64,000 bases of DNA from Deltaproteobacteria bacterium (GCA_021802645.1 JAJZRO010000001.1:124001-188000); one strand, 5' to 3'; numbered from the stretch's first letter, positions 53,518 to 63,689 are shown. Notes: generated from the sequence alone by a model not told the origin. Made by a program: numbers and translations.

Positions 53518-54522
53518 GTGACCCTTTCCATCGACGAATCGCTCCAGAAGCTCAAGGCCGAGATCCTGGCCCAGGACTGGCGGCTGCCGCCCAGACGGAT
53601 CGAGCCCCTGGAGCAGGCCTTTGCCTGCCTCACACAGCGTTTCAAGAGCCGCAAACATGTCCTGGCCATCCTCACCATGGCGGACAGCGTCCTCCGCTAC
53701 CTCAAGAAACAGGAGAACGACCCGCCGCCAGCGTGCATCGACTTCCTCAAGGAGGCCATGGCCCATGTGGTTTCCATCCATGAGGACGGCAAATTCGACC
53801 CGGAACGGGAAGAAGCCCTCTTCAAAAGGGTCTATTCCCAGTTCAGCCTGCTGAAGCAGCTGGTGCAGAAGGAACGGCAGGACGAGGGCATCGACGAGCC
53901 CCCGCCGACCGAACCGCCGGCAACGGCGAATCCGGCTCTCACGCCGACAGGAGGGACCACGTCCTCTTCCCCGGCCGAACGGCCGGCCAAGGTCCCGCAA
54001 ATCTATGTCCCGCCGCCAGGTACCGCCTTTCGCTGCCTCACGTTGGGTGACCTCACCGTGGGTATCGAGGAAGAGACCATTGCCTTCATCTCCACTCTCT
54101 CTGCCAAGAAGCGCAAAGCGTATATCAGAACCAGCCATATCCCGCTCAAGGATTTCGCTCCCTTTTTCGGCAGTCTTGCCGGCCAGTTCCATGGGCCGCT
54201 GGCGGCCATCAAAAGCAGCAAGCTCAAAAAACTGGAACTGCCGCTGATGACGCCGCAAGGCCTCGGCCTGCCTGCCGTGCCCGGCGACGACGTTCAATTC
54301 CTGCTGGTGGTCAGCTGCGGTCAGTGGCACGGCGTGGTGCTGGCAGACCTCGTCGCGGAGGAATTACGCCTGCTCCGGACCTTCACCAAGGGCAAGAACG
54401 GCGACATCGCCGGTACCGGCACCATGGACGACGAATCCCTGCTGCCCCTGCTCAACCCGACCACCCTCGTGCAGCGCGAAGGCTTCCTCGCGGCGGTAGA
54501 CCGGAATTTTCTGGCTTGCTAG
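53518..54522 (+). CDS. Hypothetical protein with a CheW-like C-terminal domain
   Basis: A 334-residue protein from a GTG start. The N-terminal 120 residues are helical and charged; residues 125-160 are a Pro/Ala/Thr-rich linker. The C-terminal part reads like a divergent CheW fold: CLTLGDLTVGIEEETIAFIS at its start, and QFLLVVSCGQWHGVVLADLV followed by GTGTMDDESLLPLLNPTTLV, the pattern that closes CheW and CheA regulatory domains. No chemotaxis genes adjoin. It may be a scaffold between a chemotaxis-like array and the c-di-GMP proteins downstream; that is inference. Confidence 0.65.
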   Translation: MTLSIDESLQKLKAEILAQDWRLPPRRIEPLEQAFACLTQRFKSRKHVLAILTMADSVLRYLKKQENDPPPACIDFLKEAMAHVVSIHEDGKFDPEREEALFKRVYSQFSLLKQLVQKERQDEGIDEPPPTEPPATANPALTPTGGTTSSSPAERPAKVPQIYVPPPGTAFRCLTLGDLTVGIEEETIAFISTLSAKKRKAYIRTSHIPLKDFAPFFGSLAGQFHGPLAAIKSSKLKKLELPLMTPQGLGLPAVPGDDVQFLLVVSCGQWHGVVLADLVAEELRLLRTFTKGKNGDIAGTGTMDDESLLPLLNPTTLVQREGFLAAVDRNFLAC

Positions 54523-54548
54523 CCGCCCCGCCGCGGCGACATTCTTTT

Positions 54549-54578
54549 TTGAATTCCCCCGCTGACCTGTGCTACAAT
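54549..54578 (+). promoter_or_regulatory. Sigma-70-type promoter of the PilZ gene
   Basis: TTGAAT (54549-54554) and TACAAT (54573-54578) are separated by 18 bases, giving a leader of about 13 bases that just contains GGGAGGAG. Confidence 0.55.
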
Positions 54579-54597
54579 AGCCCAGCGGGAGGAGCCC

Positions 54598-54978
54598 ATG
54601 CCAGCGACCAATCGAAGAAAAAACAGCCGCGTTCCCTTCCAGGCCACTGTCTCCCTCTCCTTTGCCGGCGCCCGTTACGAGCAATGCGAGACCCGCGACC
54701 TGAGCCTCAGAGGGGTCTTCGTGGTGGGCGTTCACGACCATCGGATCGGCGAAGGATGCGACATAGTGCTCTGCCTCACCGGCACCTCCAGCAATCTTTG
54801 CCTGCAGATGCAAGGCGAGGTGGCCCGGGTGGAGGCAGACGGCCTCGGTCTCCATTTCCGCGAAATCGATCTGGACAGCTTCTACCACCTCAAGAACATC
54901 CTCTACTACAATTCAGAGAACCCCGACCAGCTCGACGACGAGTTCAACGCCCAGATCCAGGCCACTCGCATCGACTGA
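54598..54978 (+). CDS. PilZ domain protein (c-di-GMP receptor)
   Basis: A 126-residue single-domain PilZ protein. Both c-di-GMP-binding motifs are present: RRKNSRVPF (RxxxR) and ETRDLSLRGVFV (D/NxSxxG). FREIDLDSFYHLKNILYYNS is the usual C-terminal helix region. It would sense c-di-GMP made by the two GGDEF proteins encoded at 56756 and 59405, though other targets exist. RBS GGGAGGAG supports the start. Confidence 0.92.
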   Translation: MPATNRRKNSRVPFQATVSLSFAGARYEQCETRDLSLRGVFVVGVHDHRIGEGCDIVLCLTGTSSNLCLQMQGEVARVEADGLGLHFREIDLDSFYHLKNILYYNSENPDQLDDEFNAQIQATRID

Positions 54979-54997
54979 CCTTTTTTCCCGCCAGCCC

Positions 54998-55026
54998 TTG
55001 CCCCCGCCACCAAAACACGCTATGGT
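54998..55026 (+). promoter_or_regulatory. Possible promoter of the thiamine-binding-family gene
   Basis: TTGCCC (54998-55003) and TATGGT (55021-55026) are separated by 17 bases; each box matches four of six consensus positions. Confidence 0.4.
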
Positions 55027-55047
55027 GTGGCGAACGAGGCAATTGCC

Positions 55048-55353
55048 ATGGCGCTCATGCAGATCACCATCATTCCCCTGGGCACGGCGTCCGTCAGTGT
55101 CGGCGACCATGTCGCGGCGGTGCAGCGCCTGCTGGCCGAAAAAGGCATCCCCCATCAACTGAACGACATGGGCACCCTGATCGAGGGCGCCCCCGGTGAT
55201 TTGCTGCCGCTTGCCGCCGCCATCCACGAGTTGCCGTTCCAACACGGCTGCCAACGGGTGGTGACCCAGATCGTCCTCGATGATCGGCGGGATAAAAAGA
55301 TCGCCATCGGCGACAAAACTGCGGCGGTCAAGCAACGTCTGGCCGCGAGCTAA
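55048..55353 (+). CDS. MTH1187/YkoF-type thiamine-binding family protein
   Basis: A 101-residue protein of the DUF77 (MTH1187) family: MQITIIPLGTASVSVGDHVA, KGIPHQLNDMGTLIEG and a C-terminal helix. Homologues form tetramers and some bind thiamine or its pyrimidine part; physiological role is uncertain. The ATG at 55048 fits the conserved N-terminus and has GAGG upstream; a GTG at 55027 lies directly behind the -10-like box and is less likely. Confidence 0.85.
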   Translation: MALMQITIIPLGTASVSVGDHVAAVQRLLAEKGIPHQLNDMGTLIEGAPGDLLPLAAAIHELPFQHGCQRVVTQIVLDDRRDKKIAIGDKTAAVKQRLAAS

Positions 55354-55493
55354 TTCCATTCTCAACCAGGATGGGAACGGATGGGCCTGGCCCCTTGACG
55401 ACGAGCTGCGACGAGAACAGCATGAATATGCAGCCTGCCTGGCCGACAGCCGCGCAGCGGCGAAACTAACGTTTGATTGAGGATAGATTCGTC

Positions 55494-55661
55494 ATGCCCC
55501 AGCGCACCGCCCACCGTGTCCGTCTGCCCGCCCGCAAGGCTCCGCTTCTGGTATTGACCTTTTTCCTCGTGCTGTGGCTGCTGGGAATCGCCAGCGGCGA
55601 ACCGCAACGGGTGCTGGAGCAGGCCTGCCAGGTCTGCCTCAGCTGCATCGGTATCGGCTGA
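55494..55661 (+). CDS. CD1871A-type CxxC motif peptide
   Basis: A 55-residue peptide with a basic N-terminus, one membrane span (LLVLTFFLVLWLLGIASG) and a C-terminus CQVCLSCIGIG. The ending with CxxCIGIG is the hallmark of the CD1871A family of tiny CxxC membrane proteins in anaerobes. The gene ends four bases before the NapH-like gene, a pairing that is also seen elsewhere, so the two probably act together in membrane redox chemistry. GAGGA precedes the ATG. Confidence 0.8.
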   Translation: MPQRTAHRVRLPARKAPLLVLTFFLVLWLLGIASGEPQRVLEQACQVCLSCIGIG

Positions 55662-55664
55662 GCC

Positions 55665-56561
55665 ATGGAATTTCTGCGCAAATGGGTCCAGCTCGTCACT
55701 GCCTTCGTGACGAACGGCTCCTGGGTCTTTCCCTTTACCCGCACCATTTACCAAGGCCCCCTCAAGGTAATCTGCGCCCCTGGTCTTAACTGCTACTCCT
55801 GCCCGGCTGCCACCAGCTACTGCGCCATCGGCTCCCTCCAGCATCTCGTCGGCGGCATCCGGCTCTCCCTGGAGAACGGCCAATACTATTTCGGGCTTTA
55901 TGTGGTGGGCGCCATGGGCATTCTGGGCGCCTTTTTCGGCCGCCTGATCTGCGGCTGGGCCTGCCCCTTCGGCTTTGTCCAGGAACTGCTCCACAAACTC
56001 CCCACCCGCAAATTCGGCATCCCGCGGGTGCTGCGTTACGGGAAATACGGCTTCCTCATCCTCTTCGTGCTCCTCTTTCCCTTCCTGTTCGTGGATGAAT
56101 TCGGCGGCGGCAACCCTTGGTTCTGCAAGTTCATCTGCCCGGCCGGCACACTGGAGGCAGGCATCCCCATGCTGCTCATGCAGCCGAACCTCCGCAATAC
56201 CATCGGGCTTCTTTTTTACAACAAGCTGGTGATCATGACGGCCTTTATCCTCTGGTCCATCGTGGCCAGTCGCCCCTTCTGCCGAACCACCTGCCCGCTC
56301 GGCGCCTTCTATGCCCTCTTCTCCAGGGTGCAACTCCTCCGGCTGCGGCTCGACGCCACCCGCTGCACCAACTGCAAGGCGTGCCACCATGTCTGCCCCA
56401 TGGGCGTCAAATTCAACGAAAATCCTGACGACCCGGAGTGCATCACCTGCCTCGCCTGCATGAACAGGGCCTGCCAGTTCGACGCCATCTCGCTGGAGAT
56501 CGGCGGCCTGCCCTTGGGCCATGCCCAAAAACGTCGCACCGCAGCGACCACGCCCCATTAA
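55665..56561 (+). CDS. NapH-like 4Fe-4S membrane protein
   Basis: A 298-residue polytopic protein. Membrane segments alternate with CxxxCP motifs CGWACPFGFVQE, CKFICPAGTLE and CRTTCPLGAFY, and residues near 225-275 form a dicluster ferredoxin (CTNCKACHHVCPMG, CITCLACMNRACQF). An early CAPGLNCYSCP adds further cysteines. The architecture is that of NapH/CcoG/RnfB-like electron-transfer proteins, moving electrons between the membrane and a cytosolic or periplasmic partner. Translated with the CxxC peptide four bases upstream. Confidence 0.87.
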   Translation: MEFLRKWVQLVTAFVTNGSWVFPFTRTIYQGPLKVICAPGLNCYSCPAATSYCAIGSLQHLVGGIRLSLENGQYYFGLYVVGAMGILGAFFGRLICGWACPFGFVQELLHKLPTRKFGIPRVLRYGKYGFLILFVLLFPFLFVDEFGGGNPWFCKFICPAGTLEAGIPMLLMQPNLRNTIGLLFYNKLVIMTAFILWSIVASRPFCRTTCPLGAFYALFSRVQLLRLRLDATRCTNCKACHHVCPMGVKFNENPDDPECITCLACMNRACQFDAISLEIGGLPLGHAQKRRTAATTPH

Positions 56562-56755
56562 CCCCTCGGCGCCTCCCCTTTCCCGCCACGCCAACCTAAG
56601 CCACGCCGCAGGCTTCCCCGCCGGAGGCCGCCACCCTCGCCTTATTGCGCGCCTCGCCACAGAAAAGAGTTTTCCGACGCCCCTCATATTTACTATACTT
56701 TATTTTGTCACCGAGGAGACAGCGGGCCTGCTCCCACCATCGCTGAGGGCTGCGT

Positions 56756-59344
56756 ATGAAACCGACAGGCAACCAAGCACCGCCCGAAAGCTCGCCCCTT
56801 CCCTTTCCGCTGCAACTCAGCGAACGCCTCCTGCGCCTCAGCTTCAGCGAACAACACCTCCCCGAACTGCTCGACCACGCCCTGGGGATCATCCTGGAGG
56901 CGCCTTGGCTCCCCCCAAACGCCAAGGCCGCCATTTTCCTCGTCGCCCACGGCAAGGCGGCCCCCCTGACACTCATCGCACACCGCAATTGCTCTACCGC
57001 CATGGTCGCGACCTGCCAGCAGATAGAAATGGGCCAATGCATCTGCGGTCTCGCCGCCAAGGAAAAACGCCTGGTCATCACCCCCCACCTGGACGCCACC
57101 CACACCACCCGATATGACGGCATCACCGATCACAGCGACTACGCAATGCCGATCCTCCGGGGCACTCATCTCTTCGGCCTTCTCGCCCTGAGCGGCCAGC
57201 CTGGCGAAGAAGACGCCGAGAAAACGAGGCAGTGCCTCGAGGCCGCCGCCGCGGCCCTGGCATTGCTCATCGAACGCCACCAATTAATCGAACGGCTGCA
57301 GGCCAAGCGGGCTTACCTGGAGCAGACCCAGCGCATCGCCCAGATCGGTTTCTGGGATTGGCAGATCACCAAGGGTGTCCTCATCTGGTCGGCGGGGGTA
57401 TTCCGCATCTTCGGCCTCATGCCGGAACAAGAGGCCACCACCTATGAAAATTTTCTCTCCTTCGTTCATCCCGATGACCGCCAGCCGGTGCAAGAGGCGG
57501 TACAAGGGGCCTTGGCCGGGGCGGGGAAGTATGCGATCAACCATCGGATCATTCGCCGTGACGGCAGCCATCGGGATGTCCACGAGGAGGGCGATGTGGA
57601 ATTCGACGACGCCGGCAAACCGGTCCGGATGTTCGGCACCGTTCAGGACATCACCCTCTTCAAGCGCAGCGAGGAGCAACTCGCCCTGGCCGCCCAGATC
57701 TTCGACAGCAGTGTCGAGGGCATCACCGTCACCGACGAAAACGGCACCATCCTTATGGTCAACAAGGCCTTCACCCACATCACGGGGTACCAACCCGAGG
57801 AAGTCGTCGGCAAGAAACCGAGCCTCCTCAAATCGGACCGGCACGATGCCAGCTTTTACCAAGCGATGTGGGCTACCCTCTTCGCCAACGGCCGCTGGGA
57901 AGGGGAAATCTGGAACCGCAAGAAGAACGGCGAGGTCTATCCGGAATGGCTCAGTATCACCGCCATCCGCGACGAACACGGGCGGGTCAGTCGCCACGTC
58001 GCGGTCTTCCACGACATGAGCGAGGTACGGGGCTACGAGGAGCGGCTCCACTTTCAGGCGTATCACGACGCCCTCACCACCCTCCCCAACCGCCTGCTCT
58101 TTCTCGACCGCCTTCAGGTGGCGATTGCCCACGCCCACCGCAACCAGCAACACCTGGCGGTGCTGGTCCTCGACCTCGACAACTTCAAGCATATCAACGA
58201 CAGTTTCGGCCATACAGTGGGCGACTCGCTGCTGCAACAGGTTGCCAACCGCCTCAAGGAGGCGTTGGGCAACGACCACACCGTGGCCAGGCTGGGTGGC
58301 GACGACTTCGCCATTCTGGCCGAACGCCTCTCCGACGAACATGGGGCGCTCCAGACCGCTCGCCAGCTCATCGACCTCTTCGCCCTTCCGTTCGACCTCA
58401 AGATCTACGAACCGGTCATCACCATCAGTATCGGTATCACCTATTACCCGGCCGACGGCGAGGAGCCGGAAGTCCTGCTCAAGAATGCGGAACTCGCCAT
58501 GTACCGCGCCAAGGATGAGGGCAAGAACAAATACCAGCTCTTCACCAAGGTGTTGGACGCCAAGGTGATCCACCGCCTTTCGCTGGAAAACCGGCTGCGC
58601 AAGGCGGTGGAGCGGCAGGAGTTCCTTGTCTACTATCAACCGCGGGTGGCGATGGCCTCGGACCGCATTGTCGGCATGGAGGCCCTGATCCGTTGGCAAA
58701 ATGCCGAAGGCGACCTGATCCCGCCGCTCGACTTCATCCCCCTCGCCGAGGAGACCGGCCTCATTATCCCCATCGGCCTACAGGTCCTCCATCAAGCCTG
58801 CCGAACGATGAGGGAGTGGCTCACCACCCATCCCGGCCTGCGGCTCTCCGTCAACCTCTCGCCCCGCCAGTTCCGCCAGGAGGATCTGCTGCCGGCCATC
58901 AAACGGCTGCTCGACGAAACCGCCCTTCCCCCTGCCAACCTGGAGCTGGAAATCACCGAGGGGGCGATTATGCACAACGAAGAGCAGGCGCTCGCCCAAC
59001 TCTTCGAACTACGCGAACTGGGAGTCCAACTGGCGCTGGATGACTTCGGCACCGGCTATTCCTCGCTCCATTATCTGCGCCGGCTGCCGATCAATACCAT
59101 CAAGATCGACCGTTCGTTCATCAAGGGACTGCCGGACGATTCCGACTCGGTAGCCATCACCACCTCGATCATCGCCTTGGCCGAGGCCATGGGCCTCACG
59201 GTGGTGGCAGAGGGGATCGAAGAGCAACCCCAACTTGATTTTCTCCGTCAGCACCAGTGCGCCGAGATACAGGGGTACATCTTCAGTCCGCCGGTGCCGG
59301 CGGCGCAATTCAGCGCCATGCTCACCGAAGGCAAGGCTCTGTAA
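56756..59344 (+). CDS. GAF-PAS-PAS-GGDEF-EAL c-di-GMP signalling protein
   Basis: A soluble 862-residue protein. A GAF domain (about 30-175) and two PAS domains (about 190-305 and 310-425) precede GGDEF (430-595) and EAL (605-855). The cyclase signature is RLGGDDF, an allowed GGDEF variant, preceded by [15 protein letters not shown]. The phosphodiesterase signature MEALIRW is intact, with later motifs [27 protein letters not shown] and VVAEGIEE carrying the metal and catalytic residues. Both activities are therefore possible. No membrane segments are seen, so it senses cytosolic signals. Confidence 0.93.
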   Translation: MKPTGNQAPPESSPLPFPLQLSERLLRLSFSEQHLPELLDHALGIILEAPWLPPNAKAAIFLVAHGKAAPLTLIAHRNCSTAMVATCQQIEMGQCICGLAAKEKRLVITPHLDATHTTRYDGITDHSDYAMPILRGTHLFGLLALSGQPGEEDAEKTRQCLEAAAAALALLIERHQLIERLQAKRAYLEQTQRIAQIGFWDWQITKGVLIWSAGVFRIFGLMPEQEATTYENFLSFVHPDDRQPVQEAVQGALAGAGKYAINHRIIRRDGSHRDVHEEGDVEFDDAGKPVRMFGTVQDITLFKRSEEQLALAAQIFDSSVEGITVTDENGTILMVNKAFTHITGYQPEEVVGKKPSLLKSDRHDASFYQAMWATLFANGRWEGEIWNRKKNGEVYPEWLSITAIRDEHGRVSRHVAVFHDMSEVRGYEERLHFQAYHDALTTLPNRLLFLDRLQVAIAHAHRNQQHLAVLVLDLDNFKHINDSFGHTVGDSLLQQVANRLKEALGNDHTVARLGGDDFAILAERLSDEHGALQTARQLIDLFALPFDLKIYEPVITISIGITYYPADGEEPEVLLKNAELAMYRAKDEGKNKYQLFTKVLDAKVIHRLSLENRLRKAVERQEFLVYYQPRVAMASDRIVGMEALIRWQNAEGDLIPPLDFIPLAEETGLIIPIGLQVLHQACRTMREWLTTHPGLRLSVNLSPRQFRQEDLLPAIKRLLDETALPPANLELEITEGAIMHNEEQALAQLFELRELGVQLALDDFGTGYSSLHYLRRLPINTIKIDRSFIKGLPDDSDSVAITTSIIALAEAMGLTVVAEGIEEQPQLDFLRQHQCAEIQGYIFSPPVPAAQFSAMLTEGKAL

Positions 59345-59404
59345 ACCACCCCGCGTCGTTCACAACCGCGGCCAGCCCAATGGCAGAGGGGTTGCCGAGA
59401 GATC

Positions 59405-60751
59405 CTATACCGCGTCAGGGAATCCGGCCAGTTCCGAGGCCAGTAGACAACGCCGTTTCTTTGCCGCCTTCTGGGCGTACATTCGGCGGTCGGCACTCTC
59501 CAGCAATTGGTCAAGCTTGTCACCGGCAATAGCCTCCGCCAGCCCAAAGCTGAAGGAAATCCGATAGCCAGCCAATTGGGCATTGCGTTTCTGCACCCGG
59601 GATTCAAGGCGGGATAACAGCCGCAACGCCTCTTCCTGCCGGCAATCCGGCAGGATCAGCAAAAATTCATCGCCGCCCATCCGGCAAGCGTAGTCACCAA
59701 CACGTATCGTCTGCAGGAGTATCTCCGCAAAATTCCTAAGCAGGGCGTCCCCCTCGGCGTGCCCGAAGGTATCGTTCACCGCCTTAAACCCATCCAGGTC
59801 GATATAGCAGATGGTCAGGGGATGATGCCGCCGCCTGGTCGCACTCAGCTGTTTCTGCAAAAGAAGCAGGGCCGCGCGCCGGTTGAAAAGATCGGTCAAC
59901 TCGTCAATGGCGGCCTGGCGTTCCAGTTCCGCCTCCTTCTGCTTCAATTCCTTGAAAATGATCTGGTAAGGTGACTGGATGCCTGTCTGCACAATGGCCT
60001 TGTAGATCAGATAGAAGGAAAAAATCTTGAAGTAATGGCCCACCATGTTGGAGAAACCGTAATTGCTCACATAGAAGGTAAAGGCCAGTTCCGAGAGGAT
60101 GGTGAAGGTCAGCGACCCGATGAGATAGGCGAAGACCGCGCGGTCGAAGAGGTGGCGGTGGCGCACGCAGACGACGATGCCGACAGCCAGAATGGCCGAG
60201 ATGAGGTACTCGCTCCAAATCTTGAAGGGGGTCAATCCGACGCCGGCCACGAAACAGATCGGGAACACCTTCCAGGTGAAGATCGAGAGCAGGATGAGGA
60301 TGGTGGTCACCGTAAATATCGACTCCACCAGATAGGGGCGCACCGCACGCCGCCGACCGGCAAGGGAAAAGGCGACGAGCAGGGTCAGGCTTTCCAGATA
60401 GCGGGCCGCGATCCAGAGCTGATTGGCGTAATACTCATAATCGGTGAAGATCCGCATCCCCTTGTAGGCCAGGGTATGGAGCAGGTCGAGGAATCCGATG
60501 AAGAGGTAGGCGATGCCCAAGAGGTAGAGGTAGGAATATCCCAAGTGCTGCCGGGAGTTCCAGGCGATGATGAAAATCGTAAAGGCGATGACGATGCTGA
60601 AGATTTCCGCCAGGCTGTGAAAGAGGAGGTAGCTGTAAAAGCTGGTGCCATAGAGCGCCGCCAAGACAGCCACCGCCAACAAGGCTGGCAGAAATTTGGC
60701 GCGCGGCGGTGTCTCATCGAGAGCCGTCACGGCTTCGGGGGCAAGCCCCAT
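59405..60751 (-). CDS. MASE3-GGDEF diguanylate cyclase
   Basis: A 448-residue membrane protein. About eight hydrophobic segments (15-260), including YLYLLGIAYLFIGFLDLLHTLAYKG cut by short loops, resemble the MASE3 sensor. The GGDEF domain follows (280-445): DELTDLFNRRAALLLL, CYIDLDGFKAVNDTFGH and the intact RMGGDEFLLILP. No RxxD inhibition site is evident before the signature. AGGAGGG three bases upstream fixes the start at 60751. It converges on the GAF-PAS-GGDEF-EAL gene. Confidence 0.9.
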   Translation of the reverse strand: MGLAPEAVTALDETPPRAKFLPALLAVAVLAALYGTSFYSYLLFHSLAEIFSIVIAFTIFIIAWNSRQHLGYSYLYLLGIAYLFIGFLDLLHTLAYKGMRIFTDYEYYANQLWIAARYLESLTLLVAFSLAGRRRAVRPYLVESIFTVTTILILLSIFTWKVFPICFVAGVGLTPFKIWSEYLISAILAVGIVVCVRHRHLFDRAVFAYLIGSLTFTILSELAFTFYVSNYGFSNMVGHYFKIFSFYLIYKAIVQTGIQSPYQIIFKELKQKEAELERQAAIDELTDLFNRRAALLLLQKQLSATRRRHHPLTICYIDLDGFKAVNDTFGHAEGDALLRNFAEILLQTIRVGDYACRMGGDEFLLILPDCRQEEALRLLSRLESRVQKRNAQLAGYRISFSFGLAEAIAGDKLDQLLESADRRMYAQKAAKKRRCLLASELAGFPDAV

Positions 60752-60885
60752 AAACCCTCCTTGCCGGCTCCTTGCCTCACCCTGCCGCCGGCACTGTCTG
60801 CCCATCCTATACCCAACCGACGGTTCCACGCAACAGAAAGCAGGAGCACTTGGGCGGCAGGCCTATCCGATCCGACGGCGAGGTA

Positions 60886-62247
60886 TCATTCCTCCAAGCC
60901 GTATTTCTTGAGCTTGCGCCAGAGGGAGACGCGATCGATGCCCAGAATCTTGGCGGTGGCACTCCGGTTGCCGGCATTCTCCTCCAGCACCCACTGGATG
61001 TACGACCTCTCCTGTTCATCCAGGGTCGGAATCTCGCCGTCATCACGACGTCGGTAGGTTTTGAGCGCGAGCCCTCGCAGATCATCAGGCAGTTGGGCGG
61101 CCTCGATGAGCGGCCCCTTGGCCAGGGCCACGCCCCGTTCGATGATGTTTTCGAGTTCCCGCACATTGCCGGGGAAATCGTAGCGCAGCAGGATCGTCAT
61201 CGCTTCCGGGGCAAGCCCCTCGATGTTGCGGCCGGTCAGCGCGGCATACTTCGAAAGGAAGTGCTGCACGAGCAACGGGATATCGTCCTTGCGCTCCGCC
61301 AGCGGCGGCAGGGTGAGCGAGACGACGTTGATGCGGAAATAGAGATCCTGCCGGAAATGCCCCTGGCGCACCTCCTCCTGCAGGTTGCGATTGGTGGCGG
61401 CGATGAAACGGACATCGATCTTGATGGTCTTGGTGCCGCCCACCCGCAGCACCTCGCGCTCCTGAAGGGCGCGCAGGAGTTTGACCTGCATGGGCAAGGC
61501 CATCTCGGTGATCTCGTCGAGAAAGAGGGTGCCGCCGTTGGCCATCTCGATGAGCCCTTTCTTCATGGTATCCGCCCCGGTGAAGGCGCCTTTTTCGTGG
61601 CCAAAGAGTTCGTTGGTCAGCAACTCCTCGCTGAAGGCCCCGCAGTTGATCGACATGAGCGGCCCGGCTTTGCGGGGGCTCGCTTCGTGGATGAAGCGGG
61701 CGAGCAACTCCTTGCCGGTGCCGGATTCGCCGCAGAGCATCACATTGCTCTCGGTCGCCGCCACCTGGGTCGCCATCTCCAGGAGCTTGCCCATCTTGGC
61801 ATTCTTGGTGATGATCCGCACCCTGCCCTGGAAGTCCTGGAGATGCTCCTTGAGCCGCTGGTTTTCCCGCTTGAGGGCGGTCTTCTCCAGTGCCTCCCGC
61901 ACCACCTTGCGTACCTCGTCGAGCTTGTAGGGCTTGGCGATATAATGATACGCCCCGGCCTTCATCGCCTCGATGGCGGAATCCACGGTGGCATAGCCGG
62001 TGATCATGATCACCTCGATCTCCGGATGGTGCTGCCGGGCGCGGGCCAAGACCTCCATGCCGTCGGCCTTTTCCATCTTCAGATCGGTGAGCACCAGATC
62101 GTATTCGTGCCGGGATAACAGCTTGATCGCATCAGGCCCGCTTTGGGTGCCGGTGACGGCATAGCCTTCTTTTTTCAGGACATAGACCAGGTTGGTGAGG
62201 GCCACTTCCTCGTCATCCACCACCAGTATCCGTTGCGCGTCGCTCAT
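60886..62247 (-). CDS. NtrC-family response regulator (sigma-54 activator)
   Basis: A 453-residue regulator. Receiver domain 5-120 with acidic pocket VVDDEE and phospho-acceptor Asp 55 in LVLTDLKM; AAA+ domain with Walker A GESGTGKE (173-180) and GAFTGA (220-225), so it can contact sigma-54; Fis helix-turn-helix at the C-terminus (AGNRSATAKILGIDRVSLW). The start overlaps the kinase stop by four bases. Its likely target is the sigma-54 promoter at 63907-63922, preceded by TGCAAC palindromes. Confidence 0.95.
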   Translation of the reverse strand: MSDAQRILVVDDEEVALTNLVYVLKKEGYAVTGTQSGPDAIKLLSRHEYDLVLTDLKMEKADGMEVLARARQHHPEIEVIMITGYATVDSAIEAMKAGAYHYIAKPYKLDEVRKVVREALEKTALKRENQRLKEHLQDFQGRVRIITKNAKMGKLLEMATQVAATESNVMLCGESGTGKELLARFIHEASPRKAGPLMSINCGAFSEELLTNELFGHEKGAFTGADTMKKGLIEMANGGTLFLDEITEMALPMQVKLLRALQEREVLRVGGTKTIKIDVRFIAATNRNLQEEVRQGHFRQDLYFRINVVSLTLPPLAERKDDIPLLVQHFLSKYAALTGRNIEGLAPEAMTILLRYDFPGNVRELENIIERGVALAKGPLIEAAQLPDDLRGLALKTYRRRDDGEIPTLDEQERSYIQWVLEENAGNRSATAKILGIDRVSLWRKLKKYGLEE

Positions 62248-63689
62248 GCCGTTTCCTTGTGTTCATCCGGGAGCCAGATCACGAAGGCCGTCCCGTTGCC
62301 GGGGCGGCTGTCCACGGTGATGTGCCCCCCGTGGGATTCAATGATGTCGTAGACCACGAAGAGCCCGAGACCAGAGCCCTTGCCCACGTCCTTGGTGGTG
62401 AAGAAGGGATCGAAGATCTTCCTCACCACCTCCGGCGCTATGCCAGGGCCATCGTCCTCGACGACGATCTCGATCAGCGGCTCGCCGGGGGCCGAGGTGC
62501 GCTGGGCATTGACCCAGACATGGCCTTCGGCCCCGACGGCGTCCAGGGCATTCTTGATCAGGTTCAAGAAGACCTGCTGCATCCGCTGCTTGTCGGCCAC
62601 AATGACGATATCCTGGGGCACCTCCACCGCCACGGTCGCCTCGCCAGACACCTGCCCCCGCAGCAGCCGCACCGTCTCCTCCACCAGGCCGCGCAGCAAC
62701 ACCGGCTCCTTCCTGAACTCCTTGACCCGGGAGAACTCCAGCAGGCTGCGGACGATATCCCGCGCCTTGTCCGCCTGAGCGTCGATCTGGCCGATAAGGT
62801 TCTTCTTGAAGCCGAGTTCCCCCTCCTCGATCTCTTCCGCGAGGATCTGGATGGAGGTGGAGATGTTGGACAGCGGATTGTTCAGCTCATGGGCCACCCC
62901 GGCCAGCAAGGTGCCCAGGGAGGCCAACTTCTCGGACTGCACCAGCTGACGCTGTCGGGTCTGCAACTCCAGGTTCATCCGCTGGAAGGCCCGGAACAGG
63001 GTATTGATCTCCTCTTCCACCGCATGGGACGGCGGATCGAGCATCTCGCCATGGGCCACCTTCTTGGTGTACCCCTCCAGCAGCCGTAACGACCCCAGCA
63101 GCTTGCGGCCCAGGACGGTGGCCATCGTCACCGAGATCACCACCAAGGCCAGAGCCGAAATGATGAGAATCGACCGGGTGGTATGCAATAAGCCCTTGAT
63201 GGCGGCCCGCTCCGCCAGCACGGTCGCCTCCGCGAATTCGGTCAGTCGCTTGCCGTCTTGCCGTACCCCTTCCTGCAATTTGGCAAAGAGACGGTCGTCC
63301 TGCTGTCCGCCCCGCTGCTGGAGGGTATGGAGCAGTTGCATGTTCTCCTGATAACTCTGCATCGTCCGCCGGATTCCCTGCAGGCGATCGGAGGAGACCA
63401 ACTGGCTCAATTCCCGGGCGTTGCCGTCAAAGAGCAGGTTGAGTTTCTGCCAGTAGAAGAGGGTGTCGTCGAAATCCTTTTCCTGGCCGTAGAGGAAGTA
63501 GTTCTTCTCATACCGCCGCAATTCCAGCGTGGTGTTGAGGAAGTCGTCGATGACCTCCACCAGGCCGACCTTGCGTTCCACCTGCAGGACGATGCCGTAG
63601 TTCATCAGGGCGGCACAGATCACCAGCAGCAACAGCAGCGCCGAACCGTGGGTGATCTTTTTCCTGATACTCAATTCTGCAAGATGCAT
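62244..63689 (-). CDS. Sensor histidine kinase
   Basis: A 481-residue membrane kinase. A first membrane span (about 15-33), an extracytoplasmic helical sensor of about 140 residues (KVGLVEVIDDFLNTTLELRR) and a second span (about 175-195, ILIISALALVVISVTMATVL) lead to a HAMP-like linker. The phospho-acceptor His is in GVAHELNNPL, the ATP-binding N box NLIKNALDAV and G boxes DDGPGIAP and GKGSGLGL. GGGAGG precedes the ATG. The cognate regulator gene follows with an ATGA overlap. The signal is not known. Confidence 0.93.
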   Translation of the reverse strand: MHLAELSIRKKITHGSALLLLLVICAALMNYGIVLQVERKVGLVEVIDDFLNTTLELRRYEKNYFLYGQEKDFDDTLFYWQKLNLLFDGNARELSQLVSSDRLQGIRRTMQSYQENMQLLHTLQQRGGQQDDRLFAKLQEGVRQDGKRLTEFAEATVLAERAAIKGLLHTTRSILIISALALVVISVTMATVLGRKLLGSLRLLEGYTKKVAHGEMLDPPSHAVEEEINTLFRAFQRMNLELQTRQRQLVQSEKLASLGTLLAGVAHELNNPLSNISTSIQILAEEIEEGELGFKKNLIGQIDAQADKARDIVRSLLEFSRVKEFRKEPVLLRGLVEETVRLLRGQVSGEATVAVEVPQDIVIVADKQRMQQVFLNLIKNALDAVGAEGHVWVNAQRTSAPGEPLIEIVVEDDGPGIAPEVVRKIFDPFFTTKDVGKGSGLGLFVVYDIIESHGGHITVDSRPGNGTAFVIWLPDEHKETA

